Shown here piece by piece: positions 1 to 8,243 of a stretch of 10,257 nt of DNA; the first letter of the stretch is position 1; every line of letters begins with the position of its first letter. The notes below the pieces were generated by a model that saw only the letters and a program-made list of their open reading frames with translations, made no database searches and was not told where the DNA came from. The stretch spans positions 1-10,257 of the forward strand of contig JADFTG010000021.1 of the NCBI GenBank assembly GCA_022560365.1, read 5' to 3'. The stretch is from Chloroflexota bacterium. GTDB lineage: Bacteria > Chloroflexota > Dehalococcoidia > SM23-28-2 > RBG-16-64-32. The position numbers and the translations under genes were made by a program.

Positions 1-2
1 TG

Positions 3-914
3 GTCGTGGATGAGCGCGAGGTCTACAAGGACGACGACGTAGAGCTACACCTGCGCGAGGGCCAGACGATCATGCTCACGGGCCTCGTCGAGGCTATCAT
101 CGGCGCGAAGAAGGGCGAACCGCTCGAGGTCGGCCTTGAGATGCCGGAGGATAGTGGTGGCCAGTCTGCAGGCAAGACCGTGAACGTCACCGTCACCGTC
201 AAAGAGATCAAGGACGAAAAGCTACCGGAGCTGGACGACGAGTTCGCGCAGAGCGTCGGCGAAGGCTTCGCCACGCTGCTCGAACTGCGCGACCGCCTGC
301 GGAACGACATCAAGGAGCGCCTCGAAGCCCAGGCCGAAGAGGCCTACCGCGAGAAGGTGATCGGTACGCTGACGGACGCCGCCGGGACGATCGAGTTCCC
401 GCCGATCATGATCGACCGCGAAGTCGAGCGTCTGATCCGCGAGCAGGCGCGCAACAGCGGTGTCGAGGTCAAGCGCTACCTGGAGCTGGTCAAGAAGACG
501 CCGGAGCAGATACGGGAAGAGGTCGGGTCGGCGGCGTCCGAGAGGGTGCGCCGCTCCCTGGCTCTCGCCGAACTGGCCGACGCCGAGGGCATCGAAGTCG
601 GTGAAGACGAAATCGACGCCGAGATCGGAAACATCATCCAGCAGGCCACCAGCGGGAACGAGGAGCAGGCTGAGCGCTACCGCCGCCTCTTCGACTCGCA
701 GGAGGCGCGCGCCTCGTTGGGCAACTCCCTGCTCACGCGCCACACGCTGGACCGGCTGGTGGAGATAGCGAGCGACGGGGCCGGCCCGAAGGCTGCCAGC
801 GCCGCGAAGCCGAAAGCGAAGGCGAACGCAAAGAAAACAACAAGGGCCAAAGCTGCGTCTACAAAGAAGAACACTGAAGCGAAGAAGGCTGAGACCGAAG
901 AGGAGGACTCGTGA
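3..914 (+). CDS. tig: Trigger factor (ribosome-associated chaperone), 5' truncated
   Basis: Trigger factor binds the ribosome exit tunnel and folds nascent chains. The window begins inside the gene, so the ribosome-binding N-domain is missing. The reading frame is open from base 3, and the GTG at 6 is not taken as the true start. Residues below count from that GTG. The end of the FKBP-like PPIase domain is visible at about 1-68, closing with the family-typical [16 protein letters not shown] (66-80). The helical SurA-like C-domain follows to about 255. The last 45 residues are a low-complexity Lys/Ala tail ending in an acidic EEEDS, longer than in E. coli. The stop overlaps the clpP GTG start (GTGA), so the two are probably translationally coupled. 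The tig-clpP-clpX order is a classic bacterial arrangement. Identification is firm; only the tail is unusual. Confidence 0.95.
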   Translation, partial: VVDEREVYKDDDVELHLREGQTIMLTGLVEAIIGAKKGEPLEVGLEMPEDSGGQSAGKTVNVTVTVKEIKDEKLPELDDEFAQSVGEGFATLLELRDRLRNDIKERLEAQAEEAYREKVIGTLTDAAGTIEFPPIMIDREVERLIREQARNSGVEVKRYLELVKKTPEQIREEVGSAASERVRRSLALAELADAEGIEVGEDEIDAEIGNIIQQATSGNEEQAERYRRLFDSQEARASLGNSLLTRHTLDRLVEIASDGAGPKAASAAKPKAKANAKKTTRAKAASTKKNTEAKKAETEEEDS

Positions 915-1558
915 GCCGCGACATTCAGAACATCATTCCATACGTCGTCGAGCAAAGCGCGCGAGGTGAGCGTGCGTACGACATATTCTCGCTCCTCCTG
1001 AAGGAGCGCATCGTCTTTCTGGGGACTCCGATCGACGACCAGATCGCGAACCTGATCGTCGCCCAGCTCCTGTACCTCGACCGCGATGACCCGGACAAGG
1101 ATGTCAGCATGTACGTCAACTCTCCCGGTGGTGTGGTCAGCGCCGGCCTGGCGATCTACGACACGATGCAGCTGATGAAGAGTGACGTGGCGACGATCTG
1201 CGTCGGGAGCTGCTCTAGCATGGGCACCGTTATCCTCTGCGCGGGAGCGAAGGGTAAACGCTACGCCCTGCCCAACAGCACGATCCACATTCACCAGGCG
1301 ATCATCCACGGTCTCAGTGGCCAGGCGACGGACGTCGAGATCCACGCCAAAGAAGTGCTTCGCCAGAACCAGCTGATCCGCGACATCCTGGCCAAGCACA
1401 CCGGCCAGGACATCGAGAAGATCATCCACGACACCGACCGCGACTTCTTCATGGATGCCAACTCCGCGAAGGAATACGGCCTGATCGACGAGGTGCTGCA
1501 GTCGGCCGAGCCGAAGAAGGAAAAGGCCGGGACGAGCAGCGACGGAGCGAAGGCCTAG
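911..1558 (+). CDS. clpP: ATP-dependent Clp protease proteolytic subunit ClpP
   Basis: ClpP is the barrel-forming serine peptidase that degrades proteins unfolded by ClpX or another Clp ATPase in the cytoplasm. The protein is 215 aa, the usual length. By alignment to B. subtilis ClpP (S98, H123, D172), the catalytic triad is S103 in CSSMG, H128 in HIHQA and D178 in DTDRDFF. There is one extra residue between His and Asp. The N-terminal IP-x-[13 protein letters not shown] segment (9-27) and NSPGG (70-74) are typical. The GTG start at 911 overlaps the tig stop, and the frame opens with [15 protein letters not shown], matching the family's short N-terminus. clpX follows 4 bp after the stop, so the three genes form one transcription unit. 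No frameshift or missing catalytic residue is seen. Confidence 0.97.
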   Translation: MSRDIQNIIPYVVEQSARGERAYDIFSLLLKERIVFLGTPIDDQIANLIVAQLLYLDRDDPDKDVSMYVNSPGGVVSAGLAIYDTMQLMKSDVATICVGSCSSMGTVILCAGAKGKRYALPNSTIHIHQAIIHGLSGQATDVEIHAKEVLRQNQLIRDILAKHTGQDIEKIIHDTDRDFFMDANSAKEYGLIDEVLQSAEPKKEKAGTSSDGAKA

Positions 1559-1562
1559 GGCG

Positions 1563-2888
<1,326 letters not shown>

Positions 2889-2903
2889 CGCTCAGACACC
2901 GGC

Positions 2904-2924
2904 CCTGTCGCCTGTCCCCTGTTC
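2904..2924 (+). repeat. Three tandem 7-bp repeats, consensus CCTGTNN
   Basis: The clpX-tlyA gap holds three perfectly phased heptamers, CCTGTCG at 2904, CCTGTCC at 2911 and CCTGTTC at 2918. The 7-bp period is the same as in the arrays bounding the cassette in the sdh operon, but the sequence differs. No gene and no inverted partner is seen nearby. It could be a remnant of a similar element or simple slippage-derived sequence. Confidence 0.6.
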
Positions 2925-2936
2925 CCACTCACCGCG

Positions 2937-2945
2937 TGCTATCCT
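2937..2945 (+). promoter_or_regulatory. Extended -10 promoter of tlyA operon, probably leaderless
   Basis: TGC-TATCCT reads as an extended -10 (TGn plus TAnnnT). No good -35 is present at 16-18 bp. Transcription would start about 2951-2953, only 2-4 bases before the tlyA ATG at 2955. No Shine-Dalgarno precedes that ATG; the preceding bases are T-rich. This fits a leaderless mRNA. Confidence 0.6.
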
Positions 2946-2954
2946 TTTTGCACA

Positions 2955-3710
2955 ATGGCGAAACGCAGACTGGATACGCTCCTCGTCGACCGTGGGCTCG
3001 CTGAGAGCCCTGAGAAGGCGCAGGCGCTCGTGATGGCGGGTGTTGTGCGCGTAAACGAGCGCCCGGCCCCGAAAGCGGGCGTCATGGTCCCTGACGACGT
3101 CTCAGTTGACGTCGCAAAGGGCCCGCGTTTCGTCAGTCGTGGCGGCGAGAAGCTTGACCACGCGCTCGAGACGTTCGGCGTCGACGTGAGCGGCCTGGTG
3201 GTGGCGGACGTCGGTTCGTCGACCGGCGGCTTTACGGACTGCCTTCTGGGACGCGGGGCGTCGCGCGTCTACGCGATCGACGTCGGCCGCGGTCAGCTCG
3301 ACTACAAGCTACGGCAGGACCCGCGCGTCGTCGTCATGGAGGGAGTAAACGCGCGCGATCTGTCGCTGGCGGAGCGCGTCGACTTCGCTGTTGTCGACGT
3401 CGCGTTCATCTCGCTGCGGCGGGTTCTGCCCGCGGTGGCGGGTGTGCTGAGACGGGAGGCCGAGAACCGGGGATCCGGCACTATCGTTGCGCTGTTCAAG
3501 CCGCAGTTCGAGGCGGCGAAGGAAGAGGTGCCGCGCGGCGGCGTAATCAAGGCGCCGCTGATGCACGCGACGCTCATCGGCCGCTTCGTCCGCTGGTGCA
3601 CCGATAACGGCTTCCGGGTGCTCTCGATGACCGCTTCGCCGATACTCGGCGCCGAAGGGAACCGCGAGTTTCTCTTCTGGCTGCGGCAGAGCGGAGGCGA
3701 TGCCGAGTGA
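2955..3710 (+). CDS. tlyA: TlyA family rRNA (cytidine-2'-O)-methyltransferase
   Basis: TlyA-type enzymes methylate the 2'-O of cytidines in 16S and/or 23S rRNA using S-adenosylmethionine. Homologues were first named as hemolysins. The protein is 251 aa. Residues 1-60 form an S4 RNA-binding domain (RLDTLLVDRGLAES, then VMAGVVRVN). SRGGEKL (61-67) starts the FtsJ-like methyltransferase domain. The SAM-binding loop is DVGSSTGGFT (85-94), followed by AIDVGRGQL (107-115), VDVAFISLR (147-155) and FKPQFE (181-186). K66, D148, K182 and E238 or a nearby acid are candidates for the catalytic K-D-K-E set. The ATG at 2955 is chosen because it begins the S4 domain directly. The stop overlaps the nadK start. 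Whether it modifies both rRNAs cannot be judged from the sequence. Confidence 0.92.
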   Translation: MAKRRLDTLLVDRGLAESPEKAQALVMAGVVRVNERPAPKAGVMVPDDVSVDVAKGPRFVSRGGEKLDHALETFGVDVSGLVVADVGSSTGGFTDCLLGRGASRVYAIDVGRGQLDYKLRQDPRVVVMEGVNARDLSLAERVDFAVVDVAFISLRRVLPAVAGVLRREAENRGSGTIVALFKPQFEAAKEEVPRGGVIKAPLMHATLIGRFVRWCTDNGFRVLSMTASPILGAEGNREFLFWLRQSGGDAE

Positions 3711-4591
3711 AGAAAGTCGGGATCTTCGTGCACTCGCGGCTGGAGGCGGCGGGGAAGCTTGCCGAGGACGTGAGCGCGCATCTGGCCTCGCACGGGACGG
3801 ATGACGTCTGGGTGTCATCGGACTGGGAGGCGGGCGACCTGCAAGCAAAGATCCCGGGCACGGAGTTGCTGATCTGCCTGGGCGGCGACGGGACCGTCCT
3901 GCACGCGGCGCGGTCCGTGATCCCACACGAGATACCGATCCTCGGCGTGAACATGGGCCGGCTGGGCTTCCTGGCGGAGGTGCGGCCCGCTGACCTGATA
4001 GATTACCTGCCGCGCCTTCTCGGTGGCGACTACCGGGTTGAGTCGCGCACGATGCTCCAGGCCAGGGTGCCTGACTGGGGCGTGACCTACCACGCGCTCA
4101 ACGACGTCGTCGTCGGCCGCAGGACGGTGAGCCGGCCGGTCTACGTGGAGGTGACAGCGAACGGCTCGCGCCTGGCGATCCACCGCTGCGACGCAGTAAT
4201 CGTCTCGACGGCGACGGGCAGCACGGCCTACTCGCTATCCGCCGGTGGGCCGATACTGCACCCGGAGTCGGCCGACCTGATCATCACGCCGGTCTCGACG
4301 CACATGGCGGTCGCGCGGCCGATTGTGATGCCGCCGGACACGACGATTGACCTCACGGTGAGCGCCGACAAGGACGCGATCGTCAGCGTCGACGGCCAGA
4401 TCGATCACGACCTCGACTCCGGGCAGACCGTGACGATCTGCCGGAGCGCCCACTACGCGCGCTTCATCCGCTTCTCCGAGCCGAAGGATTACTACGCGCT
4501 CCTGTCCGAACGGCTCGATTGGCTGCGCGTCCTGCGGACGACGGACAACCTCGCCCTTTTTGACCTCGACGTTGCGGCGATGCCGCGGTGA
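3707..4591 (+). CDS. nadK: NAD(+) kinase (polyphosphate/ATP-NAD kinase family)
   Basis: NAD kinase phosphorylates NAD to NADP, the only route to NADP, in the cytoplasm. The protein is 294 aa, a normal bacterial length. The diagnostic GGDGT is at 59-63, then NMGRLGFLA (82-90), the LNDVVV segment (131-136), and the Gly-rich TATGSTAYSLSAGGPI (168-183). VSVDGQ (226-231) lies in the C-terminal beta-sandwich. The start is a GTG that overlaps the tlyA stop (GTGA), giving MKKVGIFVHS, the expected first beta strand. The stop in turn overlaps the next gene's GTG. A roughly 30-residue C-terminal tail (DWLRVLRTTDN onward) extends past the conserved domain. The tlyA-nadK order is common in high-GC bacteria. 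Its neighbour on the right acts on a product of NAD breakdown. Confidence 0.96.
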   Translation: MKKVGIFVHSRLEAAGKLAEDVSAHLASHGTDDVWVSSDWEAGDLQAKIPGTELLICLGGDGTVLHAARSVIPHEIPILGVNMGRLGFLAEVRPADLIDYLPRLLGGDYRVESRTMLQARVPDWGVTYHALNDVVVGRRTVSRPVYVEVTANGSRLAIHRCDAVIVSTATGSTAYSLSAGGPILHPESADLIITPVSTHMAVARPIVMPPDTTIDLTVSADKDAIVSVDGQIDHDLDSGQTVTICRSAHYARFIRFSEPKDYYALLSERLDWLRVLRTTDNLALFDLDVAAMPR

Positions 4592-5139
4592 GCGAAGACC
4601 GCGAACCGGCCGCCGAGCGCGTAATCGAGAGCAACCGCATCTTCGAGGGGCGCATCTGCTCTCTGCGGGTCGACACTGTGGAGCTGGACGGCGGCCGCAC
4701 GGCGATCCGCGAGATCGTTGAGCACGACCCGGTGGTGGCGATAGTGCCGGTGGAAGCGGACGGCACGGTCGTGCTCATCCGGCAGTTCCGGCTGGCCACC
4801 GGCGAGGTGATGCTGGAGATACCGGCCGGAATCGTCGATACCGGCGAAGACACCGCCGCCGCGGCGCAACGCGAGCTGCGCGAGGAGACCGGGCTGCGGG
4901 CCGAGAAGCTGACGCTGCTGGGCGAGTTCTTCGCTTCGCCGGGGTTCCTCACCGAGCTGATGACGGTCTTCCTGGCGGAGGGGCTCCAACCGGCGCCACT
5001 GGACGCTGACGAGGATGAAGATATCGTGGTCCGTCGGGTGACGCTGGAGGAGGCTGTGCGGCTGGTGGAGGGCGGCGAGATCAAGGACGCGAAGAGCGTG
5101 GCCGGCATACTGCTCGCGGCAAGACGGCTGCTCGTTTGA
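4588..5139 (+). CDS. nudF: Nudix hydrolase, probable ADP-ribose pyrophosphatase
   Basis: This enzyme probably cleaves ADP-ribose to AMP and ribose 5-phosphate, clearing a reactive product of NAD turnover. The protein is 183 aa. The Nudix box (GX5EX7REUXEEXGU) is perfect from G81 to L103, with E87, R95, E96, E99 and E100 in place. A proline sits 15 residues after the box (P118 in SPGF), the position that marks the ADP-ribose subfamily. The N-terminal strand region (ESNRIFEGRICSLRVDTVEL) is also typical of that subfamily. The GTG start overlaps the nadK stop (GTGA), so the pair is likely co-translated, placing NADP synthesis and NAD-derived waste removal together. Other nucleoside-diphosphate sugars remain possible substrates, so the symbol is by subfamily resemblance. 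The gene ends the operon; 90 bp of non-coding DNA follow. Confidence 0.88.
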   Translation: MSEDREPAAERVIESNRIFEGRICSLRVDTVELDGGRTAIREIVEHDPVVAIVPVEADGTVVLIRQFRLATGEVMLEIPAGIVDTGEDTAAAAQRELREETGLRAEKLTLLGEFFASPGFLTELMTVFLAEGLQPAPLDADEDEDIVVRRVTLEEAVRLVEGGEIKDAKSVAGILLAARRLLV

Positions 5140-5155
5140 CCGAGCACACACCGGT

Positions 5156-5184
5156 TTGAAGCTCATAGGGGGCGTTGATAGAAT
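5156..5184 (+). promoter_or_regulatory. Sigma-70-type promoter of sdhC-sdhA-sdhB operon
   Basis: A -35 TTGAAG (5156-5161) and a -10 TAGAAT (5179-5184) are separated by exactly 17 bp, and a TG precedes the -10 by one base (TGA-TAGAAT). This is the best promoter in the window. Transcription is expected near 5191, leaving a leader of about 39 bases with a GGAG Shine-Dalgarno (5217-5220), 9 bp before the sdhC ATG. Confidence 0.75.
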
Positions 5185-5229
5185 GGCGTCGTAATCGCGA
5201 GAGTAATCAATAGCTCGGAGCGTAACTAG

Positions 5230-6036
5230 ATGGCGCAACTGGACAGGACGGTCAGCCCCCCTCATAAGCTTGGATTCCTGCGCACTCTGCGTACCGACGC
5301 CTGGTGGTTCGAGCCGGTGCTCATCGCCGTTGGTCTCTCGGTCTTCCTCGGCTATCTGACTGTCAGCGCCTTTCTCGATGGTTGGGCCTACGAGATCGGG
5401 CCCTACCTGACGCCCGTGTTCGAGCCAAAGCTGGCCGGCTCGTATGATGCCTGGTACTTCTCTCCGGCGCTGCTCATCCTCTGGGTACCCGTAGGCTTCC
5501 GCGCGACGTGCTACTACTATCGCCGGGCATACTACCGTTCTTTCCTGCTGAGCCCGCCGGCCTGCTCCGTCGGCGACGCCGCGCCGAAATACGGCGGCGA
5601 GTCCGGCTTCCCGCTCGTGATGCAGAACCTGCACCGCTTCTTCATGTACGCCGCGCTCGTCTTCGTGGTGCTGCTCTGGATCGGGGCGATCCGCGCCTTC
5701 TACAACACGGAAGGCATCATCGACGGCGAGGTTGCGGAGACCGGCTGGGGCATCGGTCTCGGCTCGATCGTGCTGGTAATCAATGCGACGCTGCTGATGA
5801 TGTACTCGTTCAGCTGCCACTCCTTCCGTCACCTGGTCGGCGGCGGTCTCGACTGTTTCAGCTGCAGTCTGGTCAACCGGACGCGCAAGCGCATCTGGGA
5901 CCGCGTGTCGGCCTGGAACGAGTCCCACCGCACCTGGGCCTGGGCAAGCCTGATCTGGATCGTCTTCACTGACCTCTACATTCGCCTGGTCGCCAACGGT
6001 CACATCACGGATCCGAACACCTGGAGCGGGTTCTGA
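5230..6036 (+). CDS. sdhC: Succinate dehydrogenase membrane anchor subunit, Sdh1 (type F)-like
   Basis: This is the membrane subunit of complex II that passes electrons from SdhB to quinone. It is recognised mainly from position (directly before sdhA) and architecture, since the family is divergent. The protein is 268 aa, much longer than classical SdhC or SdhD (about 120 aa) but the size of the single-anchor mycobacterial Sdh1 subunit. Five hydrophobic segments are visible at about 29-48, 77-95, 136-157, 174-194 and 236-254. After the fourth, C196, H197, H201, C209 and C212 cluster in SFSCHSFRH and LDCFSC. In mycobacterial Sdh1 a Rieske-type [2Fe-2S] cluster is embedded in this subunit, so these are candidate ligands (inference). 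H135, at the start of helix 3, is conspicuous. The ATG has a GGAG Shine-Dalgarno. sdhA starts 3 bp after the stop. No separate SdhD is seen. Confidence 0.85.
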   Translation: MAQLDRTVSPPHKLGFLRTLRTDAWWFEPVLIAVGLSVFLGYLTVSAFLDGWAYEIGPYLTPVFEPKLAGSYDAWYFSPALLILWVPVGFRATCYYYRRAYYRSFLLSPPACSVGDAAPKYGGESGFPLVMQNLHRFFMYAALVFVVLLWIGAIRAFYNTEGIIDGEVAETGWGIGLGSIVLVINATLLMMYSFSCHSFRHLVGGGLDCFSCSLVNRTRKRIWDRVSAWNESHRTWAWASLIWIVFTDLYIRLVANGHITDPNTWSGF

Positions 6037-6039
6037 GCA

Positions 6040-7839
6040 GTGGCTGATATCGAAACGCACGAATACGACGTAGTCGTCATCGGCGCCGGCGGCGCTGGAT
6101 TGCGGGCCGCTATCGAAGCCTCGGCCATGGGCGCGCGCACCGCGCTTGTCTGCAAGTCGTTGCTGGGCAAGGCGCACACCGTGATGGCCGAGGGCGGCAT
6201 CGCAGCGGCGCTGGGCAACGTCTACAGCGAGGACAACTGGCAGGTTCACTTCCGCGACACGATGCGAGGCGGCAAGATGCTCGGCAACTGCCGCATGGCG
6301 CAGATCCACGCACAGGAGGCGCCGGCTCGCGTTCACGAGCTTGAATCGTGGGGAGCGCTGTTCGACCGCACGGACGACGGGCGCATCCTGCAGCGCGCGT
6401 TCGGCGGCCACCGCTACGACCGCCTGGCGCACGTCGGTGACCGCACCGGCCTGGAGATGATCCGCACGTTGCAGCAGCACGCCGTGCACAAGGGCATCGA
6501 CGTCCACATGGAGTGCACGATATCGCGACTGCTCAAGGACGGCGACCGCATCTCCGGCGCCGTCGGCTACTGGCGCGAGAGCGGCGACTACGTCGCCTTC
6601 AAGGCGAAGGCCGTCGTCCTGGCGACGGGCGGCACGGGTAAGGCGTTCCGGATCAACTCCAACTCGTGGGAGTACACCGGTGATGGGCACTCGCTCGCCT
6701 ACTGGGCAGGCGCTGAACTGATCGACATGGAGTTCATCCAGTTCCACCCGACGGGCATGGTCTGGCCGCCCAGCGTGCGTGGCATCCTGGTCACAGAGGG
6801 TGTGCGCGGCGACGGCGGGACGCTCACGAACTCCGAAGGTAAGCGCTTCATGTTCGAGTACATCAGCGACTACTTCCGCGCGGAGACGGCCGAGACCGAA
6901 GAAGAGGCCGATCGCTGGTACGACGACAAGCTCAACAACCGTCGCACGCCGGACCTGTTGCCGCGAGACGAGGTGGCGCGCGCGATCGTCGCGGAGGTGA
7001 AGGCTGGGCGCGGCAGCCCGCACGGCGGCGTCTTCCTCGATATCGCCTCGCGGCGGCCGGCGGACTACATCAAGCGCGCGCTGCCCAGCATGTACCATCA
7101 GTTCAAGCAGCTGGCCGACGTCGACATAACGGCCGCGGCGATGGAAGTTGGCCCGACGATGCATTACACGATGGGCGGCGTCCGCGTCGAGCCCGATACT
7201 GGCGCGGCCACGTTGCCCGGGCTCTTCGCCGCCGGCGAATGCGCTGGCGGCATGCACGGCGCCAACCGCCTCGGCGGCAACTCGCTCTCGGACCTGCTGG
7301 TGTTCGGTAGGCGGGCCGGGATGGGCGCCGCCGAATACGCCCTCGGCCTCGGCTCGCAGCCAGCGCTTACCGATGCCGATGTTTCCGCCGTCACCGCCGA
7401 GATGGACGCAGCCTTTAGCAGCGACGGCGACGAGAACCCGTACACAATCCAGTCGGATCTGCAGGACGCGATGCACACGCTCGTCGGCATTATCCGCACC
7501 GGCTCCGAGATTGAGGAAGCGCTCGGCAAGATCGCTGAGCTGAAGGAGCGCGCCGAGAGGGCCAGCGTCACCGGGAGCAAGGCGTACAATCCCGGCTGGC
7601 ACCTGGCGATGGACCTGCGCTCACTCCTGACCGTCTCGGAAGCGATAGCCCGGTCCGCGGCAGAGCGGACCGAGAGCCGCGGCGGCCACACACGCGACGA
7701 CTACCAGGAGACCGACCCCGAGTGGGGCAAGTGGAACCTCTCGCTGAGCCAGAACGCAGACGGCTCGATGAAGCTGGAGAAGACGCCGCTGCTGGAGATA
7801 CCGGCTGATCTGGCGGCGCTGATCGAGGAGGCTGGATAG
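6040..7839 (+). CDS. sdhA: Succinate dehydrogenase flavoprotein subunit
   Basis: SdhA oxidises succinate to fumarate with covalently bound FAD and hands electrons to SdhB. The protein is 599 aa, full length. The FAD-binding VVVIGAGGAGLRAAIE is at 11-26. H46 in KAHTVMAEGG is the residue expected to carry the FAD. Substrate-site residues follow: HPTGM (236-240), R309 in LPRDEVARAI (proton-shuttle Arg), H375 in MHYTMGG and R409 in GANRLGGNSL. The C-terminal WNLSLSQNADG and KLEKTPLLEIP are typical of SdhA. The GTG start is 3 bp after sdhC and leads directly into the FAD domain. The TAG stop lies inside the first 7-bp repeat of the cassette that separates this gene from sdhB, so the present stop is element-derived. 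No catalytic residue is missing. Confidence 0.97.
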   Translation: MADIETHEYDVVVIGAGGAGLRAAIEASAMGARTALVCKSLLGKAHTVMAEGGIAAALGNVYSEDNWQVHFRDTMRGGKMLGNCRMAQIHAQEAPARVHELESWGALFDRTDDGRILQRAFGGHRYDRLAHVGDRTGLEMIRTLQQHAVHKGIDVHMECTISRLLKDGDRISGAVGYWRESGDYVAFKAKAVVLATGGTGKAFRINSNSWEYTGDGHSLAYWAGAELIDMEFIQFHPTGMVWPPSVRGILVTEGVRGDGGTLTNSEGKRFMFEYISDYFRAETAETEEEADRWYDDKLNNRRTPDLLPRDEVARAIVAEVKAGRGSPHGGVFLDIASRRPADYIKRALPSMYHQFKQLADVDITAAAMEVGPTMHYTMGGVRVEPDTGAATLPGLFAAGECAGGMHGANRLGGNSLSDLLVFGRRAGMGAAEYALGLGSQPALTDADVSAVTAEMDAAFSSDGDENPYTIQSDLQDAMHTLVGIIRTGSEIEEALGKIAELKERAERASVTGSKAYNPGWHLAMDLRSLLTVSEAIARSAAERTESRGGHTRDDYQETDPEWGKWNLSLSQNADGSMKLEKTPLLEIPADLAALIEEAG

Positions 7840-7863
7840 GTGCAGGGTGTTAGGTGATAGGTG
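7836..7863 (+). repeat. Left heptamer array of the cassette (4 x NNAGGTG)
   Basis: Four phased 7-bp units of consensus NNAGGTG start at 7836, 7843, 7850 and 7857. Units 1 and 4 are identical (ATAGGTG); unit 2 is degenerate (CAGGGTG). The sdhA stop TAG (7837-7839) is inside unit 1. The AGGTGA at 7852-7857 also serves as a Shine-Dalgarno for the GTG at 7863. Bases 7846-7867 pair with 8257-8278 as an ungapped inverted repeat, 18 of 22 positions identical. Confidence 0.85.
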
Positions 7864-8243
7864 TGAGTGAGCGTGTCCGTTCGCACAGGGATCTCGTCGT
7901 GTGGAAGAAGGCGATGGATCTCGTCGATGCCGTCTACCGGCGCATGGCGAAGCTTCCGCAACGCGAGACATACGGTTTGTGGAGCCAGCTCACCCGCGCC
8001 GCCGTGTCTGTGCCGGCCAACATCGCCGAAGGGCGTGCTCGGTCGACTGGGAAAGACTTCGCCAACTTCTTGTCGATCGCGAGGTCATCTCTGATGGAGA
8101 TGGACACGCTAGTGACAGTGGCGAAGCGACAGCAGTACATCGACGGAGCAGCCGAAGCCCAGCTACTGAGCCAGATCGAGGAGGTCAGCAAGATGTTGAG
8201 CAGCCTCAGGCGCCGGATCGTTTCCAAAGGGGGCTCGTCATGA
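7863..8243 (+). CDS. Four-helix-bundle protein, 23S rRNA intervening-sequence (S23) family
   Basis: A small cytoplasmic helical protein of a family whose molecular function is unknown. Members form oligomeric four-helix bundles, and Avd of diversity-generating retroelements is a distant relative. The hallmarks are all here: RDLVVWKKAMDLVDAVY, LPQRETYGLWSQLTRAAVSV followed by PANIAEG, and DFANFLSIARSSLMEMDTL. The protein is 126 aa from the GTG at 7863, preferred because AGGTGA sits 5 bp upstream and MSERVRSHRDL is the usual N-terminus. A GTG three codons earlier (7854) is possible. The gene lies between sdhA and sdhB, bounded by inverted 7-bp repeats. Its stop overlaps the sdhB start (ATGA), and its last codons (SKGG) contain the sdhB Shine-Dalgarno. 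A role in succinate dehydrogenase is not implied. It is intact, so it is either recently acquired or maintained. Confidence 0.9.
   Translation: MSERVRSHRDLVVWKKAMDLVDAVYRRMAKLPQRETYGLWSQLTRAAVSVPANIAEGRARSTGKDFANFLSIARSSLMEMDTLVTVAKRQQYIDGAAEAQLLSQIEEVSKMLSSLRRRIVSKGGSS
8226..8233 (+). promoter_or_regulatory. Shine-Dalgarno of sdhB, inside the cassette gene
   Basis: AAAGGGGG lies 6 bp before the ATG at 8240 and is the only strong Shine-Dalgarno for sdhB. It is read as Lys-Gly-Gly near the C-terminus of the four-helix-bundle protein, so sdhB translation depends on cassette sequence. This site decides the sdhB start at 8240 over an in-frame GTG at 8288. Confidence 0.65.

Noticed and set aside
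4492..7602. A 1036-codon open frame on the minus strand, antisense to nadK, the Nudix gene, sdhC and sdhA
   Set aside because: High GC at third codon positions keeps the opposing frame free of stops. The translation is Arg/Ala/Val/Asp-rich with no recognisable domain and runs across several conserved genes.
7901..8239. N-terminal extension of the sdhB frame upstream of the ATG at 8240
   Set aside because: It overlaps the four-helix-bundle gene in another frame. The extension has no family similarity, while the other frame has all the family motifs.
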